This document shows positions 25,808 to 35,220 of a stretch of 64,000 nucleotides of DNA, piece by piece. Source of the DNA: Acidimicrobiaceae bacterium (GTDB taxonomy: Bacteria > Actinomycetota > Acidimicrobiia > Acidimicrobiales > Aldehydirespiratoraceae); the NCBI GenBank assembly GCA_028819005.1, contig JAPPMP010000002.1, forward strand, positions 55,033-119,032. The letters are read 5' to 3'. Every line of letters begins with the position of its first letter. Within the stretch, counting starts at the first letter, position 1. A program made the position numbers and the translations under genes. The notes below the pieces were generated by a model. That model was not told the origin of the DNA. It saw only the letters and a program-made list of their open reading frames with translations, and made no database searches.

Positions 25808-26085
25808 GCGCTGCACTCTACGACGCAGGCACCACAAGTCCAATCGGCTCAGCTGTCAGCGACCCGGTGTTCATGGGTTGAAAGGTCGTTGGTTCGATTG
25901 GTGGTAGCGGGCCAGCTTGCGCTGGTGGGCAGGCGATTGTACCGGTCTTGGTTTTAGTCGGCGGCCTGCTACCCGAGGCGCAGTTCAGCACTGTCCACCG
26001 GGACGGTTCGGGCGGCGGGACGGTTCGGGCGGCGGTGCTGAAGCCGAATTCTCAACGCGACGCGAGTCCCGAGCGAACCCGCTGT

Positions 26086-26988
26086 ATGCCCCGCTTCACC
26101 TACGGGTCGGGATTGCCGGGAGGCGGGTTGTCGGGGTTGCAGCTGCTGCGAGTATCCCACGAACTCCAGGACGGACTCGAAGCCGTGCATTACAACGCGC
26201 GAGCCGGGTTCACATTGCAGCTTCCGGTGATACTCGCAGCCATTACGCCTGACGACGATGACGCAACTTTCGAAGCAAAAACAGCGCTGGTGGCCGGGGC
26301 GCTCGACATCTACGTCGTACGTCGCATGGTCAACCACCGCAACTTCGGATACTCAACGGTCCAGTACACAATGTTCAACCTCATGAAGACGGTGAGGAAC
26401 AAACCAACCGACGAAGTTCGCTCCGCTCTGTTCGAGTGGCTTGACCTTGACAGCAAATGGGAAACTCTTGACGGCATCCGCGACTTCGCCCTCACGCAAC
26501 GGAATCGCAACCACGTCCGCTACGTCTTGGCACGGATCACGGCCTGGCTCGACGGCGAGCTGGAGACCGGCTTGACCTTCGCCGACTACATGGACCGCTC
26601 TCGAAAGCACCCCTTTGAGGTCGAACACATCTGGGCAAACCACTTCGAGCGCCACACCGACGAGTTCGACAACATTCGCGATTTCCAGGAGTATCGCAAC
26701 TACCTCGGCGGGCTTCTGCTGTTGCCCAAGGACTTCAACGCAAGCTACGGCGACATGCCATATGAGCAGAAGGTGGAGCACTACAACACTCAGAATCCGC
26801 TCGCCCGATCCCTGCACCCGCAGGCGTACGAGAACAACCCGAGCTTCCGACGGTTGCGCGAGGCCCACGGACTCGAATTCAAGCCCTACCCGACAACGTT
26901 CCGAAAAGACGATCTGGACGAGCGTCAAGAGCTTTACCAAGACCTGGCGGAGATCGTCTGGAACCCTGCACGTCTCGTCCTGGATTGA
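26086..26988 (+). pseudogene. Truncated GmrSD-like (DUF1524/HNH) restriction protein, C-terminal part
   Basis: About 280 residues match the C-terminal half of DUF262-DUF1524 proteins (GmrSD type IV restriction systems). These include GFTLQLPVILAAITPDD, RRMVNHRNFGYSTVQYTMFN, the HNH-like signature KHPFEVEHIWANHFERH and GGLLLLPKDFNASYGDMPYE, ending KPYPTTFRKDDL. The N-terminal DUF262 nucleotide-hydrolysis domain with its DGQQR-type motif is missing. Sequence before about 26150 has no family resemblance. It is likely a decayed remnant of a defence gene, though a stand-alone HNH protein cannot be ruled out. The frame itself is intact and extends upstream to 25948. Confidence 0.7.
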
Positions 26989-27081
26989 GAGGCCGCGCCA
27001 CAAGAATGGGTCGTCGCGGATCGGGGGCAATTTCTCCTATGGCCGTAGTGCGAAACCGGTGGTGCTCGTAAACTGGAACGC

Positions 27082-27846
27082 ATGACGACGGTTCCGCTGT
27101 TTGAGATCGACGGCCTGCACGCCTCCACCGCCGAAGGAGGCGTCGAAATCCTCAAAGGCATAGATCTGCAGGTCGGGATCGGCGAGGTCCACGCTCTCAT
27201 GGGGCCCAACGGCTCGGGCAAGAGCACGCTCGCCAACGTGATCCTCGGGAGCCCCGAATACGAGGTCACCGCCGGTTCGATCCGGTTTCGGGGCGAGGAC
27301 GTCACGCAGTGGCCCACCGATGTGCGCGGCAAGGCCGGGCTGTTCCTGGCCTTCCAATACCCCCAGGAGATCTCCGGCGTCTCGGTCCTCAATTTCTTGC
27401 GGCAATCGCTCTCGGCCCGCAAGGGCATCGACATGTCCGTGCTCGAACTCCGCCTGGCCATCATGGAGTGGATGGACCGGCTCAACATGGACGCGTCGTT
27501 CGCCGAGCGGTACGTCAACGAGGGCTTCTCAGGCGGCGAGAAGAAGCGCAACGAGATACTGCAGATGGCAATCCTCGAACCAGAGATGGCGATCCTCGAC
27601 GAGACCGACTCCGGACTCGACATCGACGCGCTGCGGATCGTGGCCACCGGAGTCCAAGAGGTGCGCTCAGAGCGGCCAGAACTCGGCGTGCTCGCCATCA
27701 CCCACTACCAACGGCTGCTCTCGGAACTGCATCCCGACCAGATCCACGTGATCATCGACGGGCGCATCGTCGAGTCCGGGGGCCTGGAATTGGTCCAACG
27801 ACTGGAAGCCGAAGGCTACGAGCGGTTCGGAGCGGTGGCCCCATGA
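27082..27846 (+). CDS. sufC: SufC Fe-S assembly ATPase, copy 1
   Basis: A 254-aa ABC ATPase of the SufBCD scaffold. Walker A is GPNGSGKST, the SufC-type signature is FSGGEKKRNEI, Walker B leads to ILDETDSGLDID, and the switch His lies in AITHYQRLL. First of three tightly coupled genes with sufS (ATGA overlap) and sufU. A second SufC is encoded at 29923-30723 with sufB and sufD, so this genome segment has two paralogues. Confidence 0.93.
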   Translation: MTTVPLFEIDGLHASTAEGGVEILKGIDLQVGIGEVHALMGPNGSGKSTLANVILGSPEYEVTAGSIRFRGEDVTQWPTDVRGKAGLFLAFQYPQEISGVSVLNFLRQSLSARKGIDMSVLELRLAIMEWMDRLNMDASFAERYVNEGFSGGEKKRNEILQMAILEPEMAILDETDSGLDIDALRIVATGVQEVRSERPELGVLAITHYQRLLSELHPDQIHVIIDGRIVESGGLELVQRLEAEGYERFGAVAP

Positions 27847-29072
27847 CTCTCCCCGCCGCCATCAAATCCGACTTTCCGCTTCTGGACCAGCAGTTCCACG
27901 ATCATCAACTCGTCTACCTCGACTCCGCCAACACTTCGCAGAAGCCCCAGGTCGTCATAGATGCGATGGCGGACTATTACGAGAACACCAACGCCAACGT
28001 CCACCGTGGCAGCTATGAGCTCGCCGTGCGGGCCACAGCCGCTCTTGAAGGTGCACGAGCCAAAGTCGCTTCGTTCATCAACGCCAAATCCGTCTCCGAG
28101 GTCGTCTTCACCAAGAACGCCACCGAGTCGATGAACCTTCTGGCCCGCTCCTGGGCCGAAACCAATCTCCGCTCAGGCGACGCCGTCGTCATCAGCGAGA
28201 TGGAGCACCACGCCAACATCGTTCCCTGGCACATGCTGCGAGCCCAGAAGGGCATAGAGCTGCGCTGGATCCCAGTCGACCAATCCGGCCATCTCGATCT
28301 CAGCAGCCTCGACCGACTCCTCGACGGGGCCAAACTGCTCTCGGTCACAGCCATGAGCAACGTGCTCGGCACCCTGAACCCGATCGCCCAGCTTTCCGAA
28401 CGTGCCCACGCGGCGGGAGCGCTGATGGCGGTGGACGCCAGCCAATACGTTCCCCACATGCCCACCGACGTGCAAGCGCTCGGAGCAGACTTTCTGGTCT
28501 TCACCGGCCACAAGATGCTCGCTCCGATGGGAATCGGAGTGCTTTGGGCCAGAGCCGAACTGCTCGACGCCATGCCGCCCTTCCTCGGCGGCGGAGAGAT
28601 GATTCTCAACGTCACCAAAGACGGTTTCACCGCCAACGAGATCCCCTGGAAATTCGAGGCAGGCACACCGATGGTCGCTGAAGCCGTCGGGCTCGGACGC
28701 GCCGTCGACTACCTCAGCGATCTCGGCATGGACAATGTCCGCCGGCACGAGGTCGAACTGACCGCATATGCCCTGCGGACCCTCACAGAACGCCACGGCG
28801 ACAAGATCACCATCCACGGCCCGACAGAACCCGCCGAACGCGGCGGCGTCATGTCGTTCATCTACGGCGATGTGCACCCCCACGACGTCGCCCAGGTGCT
28901 CGACCAATCCGGGATTGCGGTGCGAGCAGGCCACCATTGTGCGAAGCCGCTCATGGACGTGCTCGGCACGAACGCCACCTCGCGTGCGTCCCTCTACGTG
29001 TACAACGACAAATCCGACCTCGACAAGCTCGCCGACGCCCTCAGTGCAGTCGACGACATCTTCTCGTTCTAG
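27843..29072 (+). CDS. sufS: Cysteine desulfurase SufS
   Basis: A 409-aa PLP enzyme that removes sulfur from cysteine for Fe-S assembly. It shows LDSANTSQKPQVVIDAM at the start, the PLP Lys in FTGHKMLAPMGIG and the persulfide Cys in VRAGHHCAKPLMDVLG, all characteristic of the group II (SufS/CsdA) class. The ATG overlaps the sufC stop, and sufU follows after 11 bp, matching the sufCSU order of actinobacteria and firmicutes. Confidence 0.96.
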   Translation: MTLPAAIKSDFPLLDQQFHDHQLVYLDSANTSQKPQVVIDAMADYYENTNANVHRGSYELAVRATAALEGARAKVASFINAKSVSEVVFTKNATESMNLLARSWAETNLRSGDAVVISEMEHHANIVPWHMLRAQKGIELRWIPVDQSGHLDLSSLDRLLDGAKLLSVTAMSNVLGTLNPIAQLSERAHAAGALMAVDASQYVPHMPTDVQALGADFLVFTGHKMLAPMGIGVLWARAELLDAMPPFLGGGEMILNVTKDGFTANEIPWKFEAGTPMVAEAVGLGRAVDYLSDLGMDNVRRHEVELTAYALRTLTERHGDKITIHGPTEPAERGGVMSFIYGDVHPHDVAQVLDQSGIAVRAGHHCAKPLMDVLGTNATSRASLYVYNDKSDLDKLADALSAVDDIFSF

Positions 29073-29083
29073 GAGACCACAAG

Positions 29084-29578
29084 ATGATTGGGCTCGAAGA
29101 CCTGTATCGCGAAATCATCCTCGACCACTACCGAACACCCCGCAACCGCGGTGAGCTCGAAACCCCGCCGGCGCAAAGGGTCGAAGGCTTCAACCCACTA
29201 TGCGGCGACGAGATCATCGTCTATCTGCAAGTCGACGATTCAGGGGTTATCGACGATGTCGCAATTGGCGGCCAAGGCTGTTCCATCAGCCAATCCTCAG
29301 CCTCGATGATGTCGGTTGCGATAAAGGGCAGAACAATCGAAGACGCTCGCAAGCTGATCGTGGCCTTCAAGGGGCTCATGTCGATCCACGAGACCGAAAT
29401 CGGCGGCGACGGCAGCGAAGCAGCCCTGGGAATAGAACTCGAAGGAGCAGCTGAGGACATGAAGCTCGGCGATCTTGAAGCACTGCGCGGCGTGGTGAAG
29501 TTCCCGATACGAATCAAATGCGCCACGCTGAGCTGGAACACGCTCGCCCAAGCGCTCGATGAAGCCGCCGCGGCCTGA
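29084..29578 (+). CDS. sufU: SufU sulfur-transfer protein
   Basis: A 164-aa Zn-containing sulfurtransferase that accepts persulfide from SufS. The ligands are visible: Cys and Asp in FNPLCGDEI, Cys in GQGCSISQSS and Cys in IRIKCATLSW. The SufU-specific insertion between the second and third Cys ligands is present. The ribosome site is AGGAG before the ATG at 29084. Last gene of the plus-strand suf group. Confidence 0.95.
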   Translation: MIGLEDLYREIILDHYRTPRNRGELETPPAQRVEGFNPLCGDEIIVYLQVDDSGVIDDVAIGGQGCSISQSSASMMSVAIKGRTIEDARKLIVAFKGLMSIHETEIGGDGSEAALGIELEGAAEDMKLGDLEALRGVVKFPIRIKCATLSWNTLAQALDEAAAA

Positions 29579-29607
29579 GCGCCCGCGCTAGTCAACGAGT
29601 GGGCGAG

Positions 29608-29895
29608 TCAGCTAGTCAGCTGCTCGACGCGTTCTATCCAGGCTCGATCGTTGTTCGATATGCCGCCTGCTGCGTGGTCGGTGATGGCGATGTCGACCCG
29701 GTTGTAGACATTGCTCCACTCGGGATGGTGGAACAGCTTCTCAGAAACCACAGCCACCTTTGCCATGAAGCCGAAAGCGTCGACGAAATCAGCGAATTCA
29801 TAGCTGCGGCAAAGCCGATCTCCGTCGCGTCGCCACTCGCCGAACTCCGCCAGCAGTTCGGCAATCTCATCTTCAGTCAACAGAGTTCTAGCCAT
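29608..29895 (-). CDS. 4a-hydroxytetrahydrobiopterin dehydratase (PCD/DCoH family)
   Basis: A 95-aa pterin carbinolamine dehydratase-like protein. The family signature is clear in EKLFHHPEWSNVYNRVDIAI, with further conserved residues in YEFADFVDAFGFM and ITDHAAGGIS. It would recycle the 4a-hydroxypterin made by aromatic amino acid hydroxylases or act on another pterin. It lies between the two convergent suf groups and shows no functional link to them. Confidence 0.93.
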   Translation of the reverse strand: MARTLLTEDEIAELLAEFGEWRRDGDRLCRSYEFADFVDAFGFMAKVAVVSEKLFHHPEWSNVYNRVDIAITDHAAGGISNNDRAWIERVEQLTS

Positions 29896-29922
29896 CCCGA
29901 CAGTCTGCCCCAGCTATTCGGC

Positions 29923-30723
29923 TCAGGCGAGCGGATCGGCAAAAGGATCCGCAAATGGGTCTTCTCCGAGCTTCGACCCAGACGTGGTCGGTGGCGGCGA
30001 ATCACTCCAGCGTTCGTAACCGGTGTCTTCCAACTCTTGGGCCAACTCCGCGCCACCGGTCTGTTGGATTCGACCCCCAGCGAAGACATGCACCGTGTCG
30101 GGCCGGAGTTGCTCGAACAAGCGGCTGTAGTGAGTGATGGCGAGAACTCCCACGGCGTCTTCCTCGGTGGCCGCCTCTACTCGAGCGCTGACCAGCCGCA
30201 ACGCGTCGAAGTCGAGACCCGAGTCGAGTTCGTCGAGGATCGCGAAGCGCGGACGCAACACCCCGAGCTGCAACGTCTCATTGCGCTTCTTCTCACCACC
30301 GGAGAGATCAACGTTGAGCGGTCGCTCCAAGAACTTCTCGTCGAAACCGATGCGCTGAGCCTCAGCGCGCATCAACGATCCGATCTCGTCGGCGTTGTCG
30401 CTGGTGCTCGCGGATGCTCGCAGCAGATCCCGCAGCGCCACCCCGGGAACCTCCGTCGGATACTGCATAGCCAGGAACAAACCGGCTTCGGCTCGCTCCC
30501 AGACGGGCAGATCCAACAGTTCAACGCCGTCAAGACGCACGGACCCACCCAGAACTTCCAGACCCGGACGACCGGCCAGAGCATGGGCCAGGGTCGACTT
30601 TCCCGAACCGTTGGGGCCCATCACCGCATGGACCTCACCAGATGCCATCGCCAGATCAACACCCTTGAGGATCTCTTGTCCTCCCACACGAGCGCGCAGG
30701 CCCTCGATCACCAGCTCACTCAT
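29923..30723 (-). CDS. sufC: SufC Fe-S assembly ATPase, copy 2
   Basis: A 266-aa ABC ATPase with Walker A GPNGSGKST, signature LSGGEKKRNET, Walker B DELDSGLDFD and switch region AITHYSRLF. The C-terminus ends in a short DPFADPFADP repeat tail not seen in copy 1. ATG at 30723 overlaps the ferredoxin stop and is chosen because the upstream extension is encoded inside that gene. Last gene of the minus-strand group sufB ... sufD, ferredoxin, sufC. Confidence 0.93.
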   Translation of the reverse strand: MSELVIEGLRARVGGQEILKGVDLAMASGEVHAVMGPNGSGKSTLAHALAGRPGLEVLGGSVRLDGVELLDLPVWERAEAGLFLAMQYPTEVPGVALRDLLRASASTSDNADEIGSLMRAEAQRIGFDEKFLERPLNVDLSGGEKKRNETLQLGVLRPRFAILDELDSGLDFDALRLVSARVEAATEEDAVGVLAITHYSRLFEQLRPDTVHVFAGGRIQQTGGAELAQELEDTGYERWSDSPPPTTSGSKLGEDPFADPFADPLA

Positions 30724-31087
30724 CGCCACGCCCCCAGGTTGAACCTCGGCCGGCCCCAGGAGGTTCGGAGCCTCCGGCAATCAAGATCTGGATCATCCCG
30801 TCCACGACCGACACGTCATAGGTCGGCACAGGACGAACCGCGGGGAGCGTTTCGGGCTCGCCCGTTTTCAGATCGAACATCGCCCCGTGTCGCCAACACT
30901 CAAGCAGACAATCCTCGGCGTCAACGTAGCCCTCAGACAACGAGACGTCCTCATGACTGCAGACGTCGCCGATGGCATACACGTCGTCATCGATGCGGAC
31001 CAGCGAGATCTGGTGCCCTTCCAGTTCCACCTTGCGCGCCGTGCCGGATTCAAGCTCCTCAAGCGCGAACAACTCGTGAAGGCTCAT
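30716..31087 (-). CDS. Rieske-type ferredoxin
   Basis: A 123-aa electron carrier with a [2Fe-2S] Rieske centre: Cys and His in VCSHED (CxH) and Cys and His in ECWRHG (CxxH). It matches the small ferredoxin often encoded inside actinobacterial suf operons (annotated as non-heme-iron oxygenase ferredoxin subunit). It is coupled to sufD by an ATGA overlap and to sufC by an 8-bp overlap. A role in supplying electrons to cluster assembly is inferred from context. Confidence 0.93.
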   Translation of the reverse strand: MSLHELFALEELESGTARKVELEGHQISLVRIDDDVYAIGDVCSHEDVSLSEGYVDAEDCLLECWRHGAMFDLKTGEPETLPAVRPVPTYDVSVVDGMIQILIAGGSEPPGAGRGSTWGRGDE

Positions 31088-32370
31088 GACAGAGCTTCCT
31101 CAGCCTGGGTTTGGTGGCTCAGTTGTGCTTGGCGGTCCAGTTTGGCGTCTACGGCGGATCGCAATTGCTGGCGCATGGCCGTCACGGGCAACGACTCAAG
31201 CACCTCGTCAAGAAAACCAGCGACGATCAAACGCTCAGCCTCACCAGTCGGAACACCACGGCTTTCGAGATAAAACTGCTGCTCGGCATCAACTGGGCCA
31301 ACCGCCGAAGCATGACTGCAGCGCACATCGTTGTTCTCGATCTCAAGGTTGGGAACCGACTCGACCCAGGCGTTCTCGCCGAGTTTCAGATTGCGGTTGG
31401 TCTGGAAGGCGTTCGTCCCTCGGGCATCGGGACGAACTCGAATCAAGCCCGTGTAGATGCTGCGCGACTCGTCGCTCACCACACCCTTGTAGAGCAGGTT
31501 GGAAGTTGTGTCTGCGGCGACATGATCCTGATACGTGCGAAAGTCGAGTCCTTGCCGACCATCTCCGAAATACAACGCCGACAGATCGCAGTTAGCGCCG
31601 CGTCCCGCCAAGCGAACATCGGATCGGGTACGGGCATAACCGCCGCCGAAAGCTGCCGTGGAAGCAGTGAGCGTGGCGTCGCGTCCGGCCCTCGCCAACT
31701 GCGACGAAAACTGCCACGTGCCCGAGCCGAGTTGCTGCACGTTGAGATAACCGAGCCGACCGGCGGCAGCGACATCAAGCTCCGTCACCGGACAAACCAG
31801 CAAGGGGCCACTGTCAGAGGTGTGGTAATCGAGAACCTCGGCCTGTGCATTGGTACCAACGTCGACGACGAGTCGCGGGAACGCGGCGACCCGACCGCCG
31901 CTGACATGATGGGTCACCACAATCGGCCGCTGCACCACAACACCAGACGGCACTCGAATAAGAATCGGCTCAGCAGCAAAAGCGTCATTGAGAACCGTGA
32001 AGTAGTCAGACGCCTCCACAGACACCGCGCCCAACAGAGCAGACCCCGCATCGACACCTGCAAGCGGGCCGACATACACACCGGCGTCTACCAGGTCATC
32101 AGCCATTTCGACCGACGCGACCCGCCCGTTGACCGTGTGAACCACCGCGGCTGAGTCAATCGCAAACTCAAGCGTCGGGGCGTCGCAAGTTGTCGACGAC
32201 AGCACGAAATCAGACAGGTCGAATTCTCGAATCGCGCTGTAGCGCCACTCCTCGTCGGCCACGTCCGGTGGCGCCGATGCCGCAAAGGTCTCGGCTGCAC
32301 CGACTCGGCGGTCGACAAGCCATGCCGGACCAGCCAAAGACCTCGCGGCATCGGTTGAGAAGTCAGTCAT
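31084..32370 (-). CDS. sufD: SufD scaffold subunit
   Basis: A 428-aa SufBCD-complex subunit. The beta-helix core is seen in VPSGVVVQRPIVVTHHVSGG, LGYLNVQQLGSGTWQFSSQL and TGLIRVRPDARGTNAFQTNR. It ends with the conserved NNDVRCSHASAVGPVDAEQQFYL-type segment and SRGVPTGEAERLIVAGFLDE. ATG at 32370 is chosen. The operon partner sufB is 1.3 kb upstream, separated by a small gene and an insertion-sequence remnant. Confidence 0.95.
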   Translation of the reverse strand: MTDFSTDAARSLAGPAWLVDRRVGAAETFAASAPPDVADEEWRYSAIREFDLSDFVLSSTTCDAPTLEFAIDSAAVVHTVNGRVASVEMADDLVDAGVYVGPLAGVDAGSALLGAVSVEASDYFTVLNDAFAAEPILIRVPSGVVVQRPIVVTHHVSGGRVAAFPRLVVDVGTNAQAEVLDYHTSDSGPLLVCPVTELDVAAAGRLGYLNVQQLGSGTWQFSSQLARAGRDATLTASTAAFGGGYARTRSDVRLAGRGANCDLSALYFGDGRQGLDFRTYQDHVAADTTSNLLYKGVVSDESRSIYTGLIRVRPDARGTNAFQTNRNLKLGENAWVESVPNLEIENNDVRCSHASAVGPVDAEQQFYLESRGVPTGEAERLIVAGFLDEVLESLPVTAMRQQLRSAVDAKLDRQAQLSHQTQAEEALS

Positions 32371-32531
32371 GGCCCTGCCCAATTATTCCGGTGTTCCGGC
32401 CCGAGGGCCCGTAAAACACCGTCAATGCTACCGGTTAGCCCACCCGAACAGCGCACCCCCCGATCCCAGCACGGACTCTCATCAGCCTGCGCCCACACCG
32501 CCGCGGACAGCCATAGGTGGTTTCAATCGGT

Positions 32532-32700
32532 CAGTTCATCAGCGTCCGCTTCAGCGAGTGGGCCGACGAGATCGGCACCACACCGTCGATCGAGCAAGTC
32601 GGGGACTCGCCATGACGACGTCCTCGCAGAGACGGTCAACGCGCTCTGCAAGGCCGAGATGATCACAGGCCCGGTCTGGAGCGTGGCGCACATTCGCTTG
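32532..32700 (+). pseudogene. IS3-family OrfB transposase remnant (frameshifted)
   Basis: Translating from 32532 gives ISVRFSEWADEIGTTPSIEQ, then VGDS. After one extra base near 32610 the next frame continues HDDVLAETVNALCKAEMI. Together these match the C-terminal DDE region of IS3-family transposases (SVGDSYDNALAETVNGLYK-like), including the last catalytic Glu in LAET. Only about 55 residues survive. No flanking inverted repeats were recognised. Confidence 0.75.
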
Positions 32701-33184
32701 CATCTGAGTATTGAGCCACATACGGTTGAGTTGCCACTCACAAAGAGGATCAGCAACATGAACTGTGATCAATGCCTCCTCAGACAATTGCCCGAGAGTC
32801 CCGATCGATGATGCGTCATGCATGAAGACCGATGCGGCCGGTCGATCAAGCAAGACTCTGAGTAGACATGACATCGTCCATGTCAACCCGATGCAATCAG
32901 TCTGTGGTATCAGATAACCGACTCAACCCTCGCAGAATTGCCGTTGGATGTGATCCCCACAGGACTGTTCAGCCGAGGACGGGAACTCTATATCGCAGCG
33001 GACCACGGATCAGCCTTTGTGCGAACCGTACAGAAGGTTGAAATATGGCAGAGGCACAACAACCTCGCCTGTTCGTCCCCAAACCCTTGACTGAAATTCC
33101 ACGGCGGAGGACCGAATCGGGCTGCATCCAACGCCGCGTTGCTCCGTGTCGGCCAATTACCGATATTGAGCTTCCTGCCGCAGA
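32701..33184. other. Gene-poor stretch after the IS3 remnant
   Basis: Lower in GC than its surroundings. The plus strand has an open reading stretch at about 32870-33089 (LWYQITDSTLAELPLDVIPT, then GLFSRGRELYIAADHG) with no good start. It looks like a fragment of a larger protein, but I cannot identify it. The small frames around 33045-33260 have no recognisable homology. Probably a degraded insertion site. Confidence 0.5.
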
Positions 33185-33541
33185 TCAGCGGGGGCGCCGG
33201 CGAAGAAAGCGACCCAGGCCCCGGCGCGCGGCTTTCTGCTGCTCTGCTTCGATCTCCTGAAGCACCTCAGGAGCGGCATCGTTGATGATGTCTTCGGCCG
33301 CATCCAGCAACGCTGCGATACTGTCGTCGCTGCCGAGGCTGGCGGGTTCTTCAGGAGTGGCCGGGGTGATCAGCGAACCGTGACTCCAATTGACGTCCGC
33401 CATGCGACGGGTGTACTTCGGGCAGTCGTCAGGGCAGCGCCAAGGAGCTTCGGGGGCAAGGTCCAGATCGCACTTGCGCACCGTGTCGCCATTGGCATAC
33501 GTGCGTGATTCAAAGTACTTGCAATCCTGGCGCATCGGCAT
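33185..33541 (-). CDS. Small Cys-containing protein beside sufB
   Basis: A 118-aa protein starting MPMRQDCKYFESRTYANGDT, with cysteines in QDCKYF, RKCDLD and RCPDDCPKY. The four Cys are spaced like a small metal or Fe-S binding site. The C-terminal half is acidic then basic (EEPASLGSDD ... KAARRGLGRFLRRRPR). The second in-frame ATG (33535) has better ribosome-site spacing (GAAGGG), so the protein may be two residues shorter. It follows sufB on the same strand; a role linked to Fe-S assembly is only inferred. Confidence 0.7.
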   Translation of the reverse strand: MPMRQDCKYFESRTYANGDTVRKCDLDLAPEAPWRCPDDCPKYTRRMADVNWSHGSLITPATPEEPASLGSDDSIAALLDAAEDIINDAAPEVLQEIEAEQQKAARRGLGRFLRRRPR

Positions 33542-33569
33542 CCCTTCATTGTCGCGCAGCAATCGCGCC

Positions 33570-33676
33570 GCGTCACTAACCCTTGCGATCAACCCGGCCT
33601 GCGGTATGTCGCTGCCTCCAGCAGCGCGGGTCAGGTTCCGGGCGTCACTAACCCTTGCGATCAACCCGGCCTGCGG
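33570..33676. repeat. Two 35-bp direct repeats between sufB and the Cys-rich gene
   Basis: Identical copies at 33570-33604 and 33642-33676 begin gcgtcactaacccttgcgat and end caacccggcctgcgg, with 37 bases between them. They lie in the intercistronic space on the way out of sufB. Confidence 0.9.
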
Positions 33677-33706
33677 TCCCCACCGGCCACCAGAATCGGC
33701 GGTTGA

Positions 33707-35128
33707 TCAGCCGACGCTGCCTTCCATCTGCAGTTCGATCAAACGGCTCCACTCAACCGCGTACTCCATCGGCAGGGTCCGCGTGACCGGCTCGATGAAG
33801 CCGTTGACTATCATGCCCATCGCCTGTTCCTCTGTCAGGCCGCGACTCTGGAGATAGAAGAGCTGCTCGTCGGCCACACGGCTGACCGTGGCTTCATGGC
33901 CGATGACCGCATCACCGGAACCGACCTCCATGTAGGGGTAGGTGTCCGAGACCGACTCCTCGTCGAGGATCAGGGCATCACACTGCACATGGCTCTTGCA
34001 GCCGTAGGCATCGTCCTCGACTCGCACCAATCCCCGATACGAGGTCCGACCACCGTCTTTGGAGATCGACTTCGAGACGATCTTGGAGCTGGTCTCGGGT
34101 GCTGCGTGAGTCATCTTTGCGCCGGTGTCCTGATGCTGGTTCGGCCCCGCATAAGCGACGGAGAGAACCTCTCCCGAAGCTTTGGGACCGGCGAGCACGA
34201 CCGCGGGGTATTTCATGGTCAGCTTCGAACCGATGTTGCCGTCGATCCACTCCATGTGGCCCTCGGCTTCGACGTAGGCGCGTTTGGTCACCAGGTTGAA
34301 CACGTTGTCGGACCAGTTCTGGATGGTCGTGTAGGTGACCCGTGCCGACGGCTTCACCACGATTTCAACAACCGCCGAATGCAGCGAGTCGGAGGTGTAG
34401 GTCGGCGCCGAACAACCCTCGATGTAGTGCACCTTGGAACCCTCGTCCGCGATGATCAGGGTGCGCTCGAACTGGCCCATGTTCTCAGCGTTGATGCGGA
34501 AGTAGGCCTGCAAGGGCATGTCGACCTCGACGCCGGGCGGAACATAGATGAACGAGCCGCCCGACCAGGCGGAACTGTTGAGCGCTGAGAACTTGTTGTC
34601 GTTGGGCGGGATGACCTTGCCGAAGTAGCGCTTGACCATGTCGGGATACTCGCGCAGCGCAGTGTCCATGTCGCAGAACAGCACACCCTGAGCTTCCAAA
34701 TCCTCTCGGTTGCGGTGGTAGACGACCTCTGACTCGTACTGGGCGGTCACGCCCGCTAGGTACTTGCGCTCAGCTTCGGGGATGCCGAGCTTCTCGTAGG
34801 TGTTCTTGATGGACTCGGGAACGTCGTCCCAATCGTCGCTCAGCTCCTCGGTGGGTTTGATGTAGTAGTAGATGTTGTTGAAGTCGATGTCGGACATGTC
34901 GCCACCCCAGTGGGGCATCGGGCGATTGCCGAAACGACGATACGACTTCAAGCGGAAGTCCAGCATCCACTGAGGCTCGCCTTTGAGCCAGGACATCTCG
35001 CGCAGAATCTCTTCGTTGAGCCCCTTCTTGGGTTTGAAGACGTAGTCCTCCTCGTCGCTCCACCCCAGTTGGTACTTGCCGAGGTCGACGCCGACGTCGG
35101 TGGACGTCGCAGTTTCGGTGGATGTCAT
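33707..35128 (-). CDS. sufB: SufB scaffold subunit
   Basis: A 473-aa core subunit on which [Fe-S] clusters are built. The N-terminal region includes [20 protein letters not shown]. The beta-helix core includes [40 protein letters not shown] and [20 protein letters not shown]. The conserved Cys in EGCSAP is present, as are [16 protein letters not shown] and the end motif [20 protein letters not shown]. First gene of the minus-strand suf group; no SufR regulator is visible in front of it. Confidence 0.96.
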   Translation of the reverse strand: MTSTETATSTDVGVDLGKYQLGWSDEEDYVFKPKKGLNEEILREMSWLKGEPQWMLDFRLKSYRRFGNRPMPHWGGDMSDIDFNNIYYYIKPTEELSDDWDDVPESIKNTYEKLGIPEAERKYLAGVTAQYESEVVYHRNREDLEAQGVLFCDMDTALREYPDMVKRYFGKVIPPNDNKFSALNSSAWSGGSFIYVPPGVEVDMPLQAYFRINAENMGQFERTLIIADEGSKVHYIEGCSAPTYTSDSLHSAVVEIVVKPSARVTYTTIQNWSDNVFNLVTKRAYVEAEGHMEWIDGNIGSKLTMKYPAVVLAGPKASGEVLSVAYAGPNQHQDTGAKMTHAAPETSSKIVSKSISKDGGRTSYRGLVRVEDDAYGCKSHVQCDALILDEESVSDTYPYMEVGSGDAVIGHEATVSRVADEQLFYLQSRGLTEEQAMGMIVNGFIEPVTRTLPMEYAVEWSRLIELQMEGSVG

Positions 35129-35220
35129 GTCGCTCCTCCAGCCGTCTTCTGTCAGGCCATTTCTCCTATCCAGATAGTAACAACTAAGCGCCTGAACGTC
35201 TACGATCGCGAGCCAGACGC

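Noticed and set aside
27309-29072. A 587-codon frame that would fuse an upstream extension to SufS
   Set aside because: The first 178 codons overlap sufC in another frame and encode Arg/Pro-rich nonsense; SufS homology starts at the ATG at 27843 with an ATGA overlap to sufC.
32523-32886. Minus-strand small frames (MLLILFVSGNS..., MTWTMSCLLRV...)
   Set aside because: They lie opposite the recognisable IS3 fragment and show no own homology.
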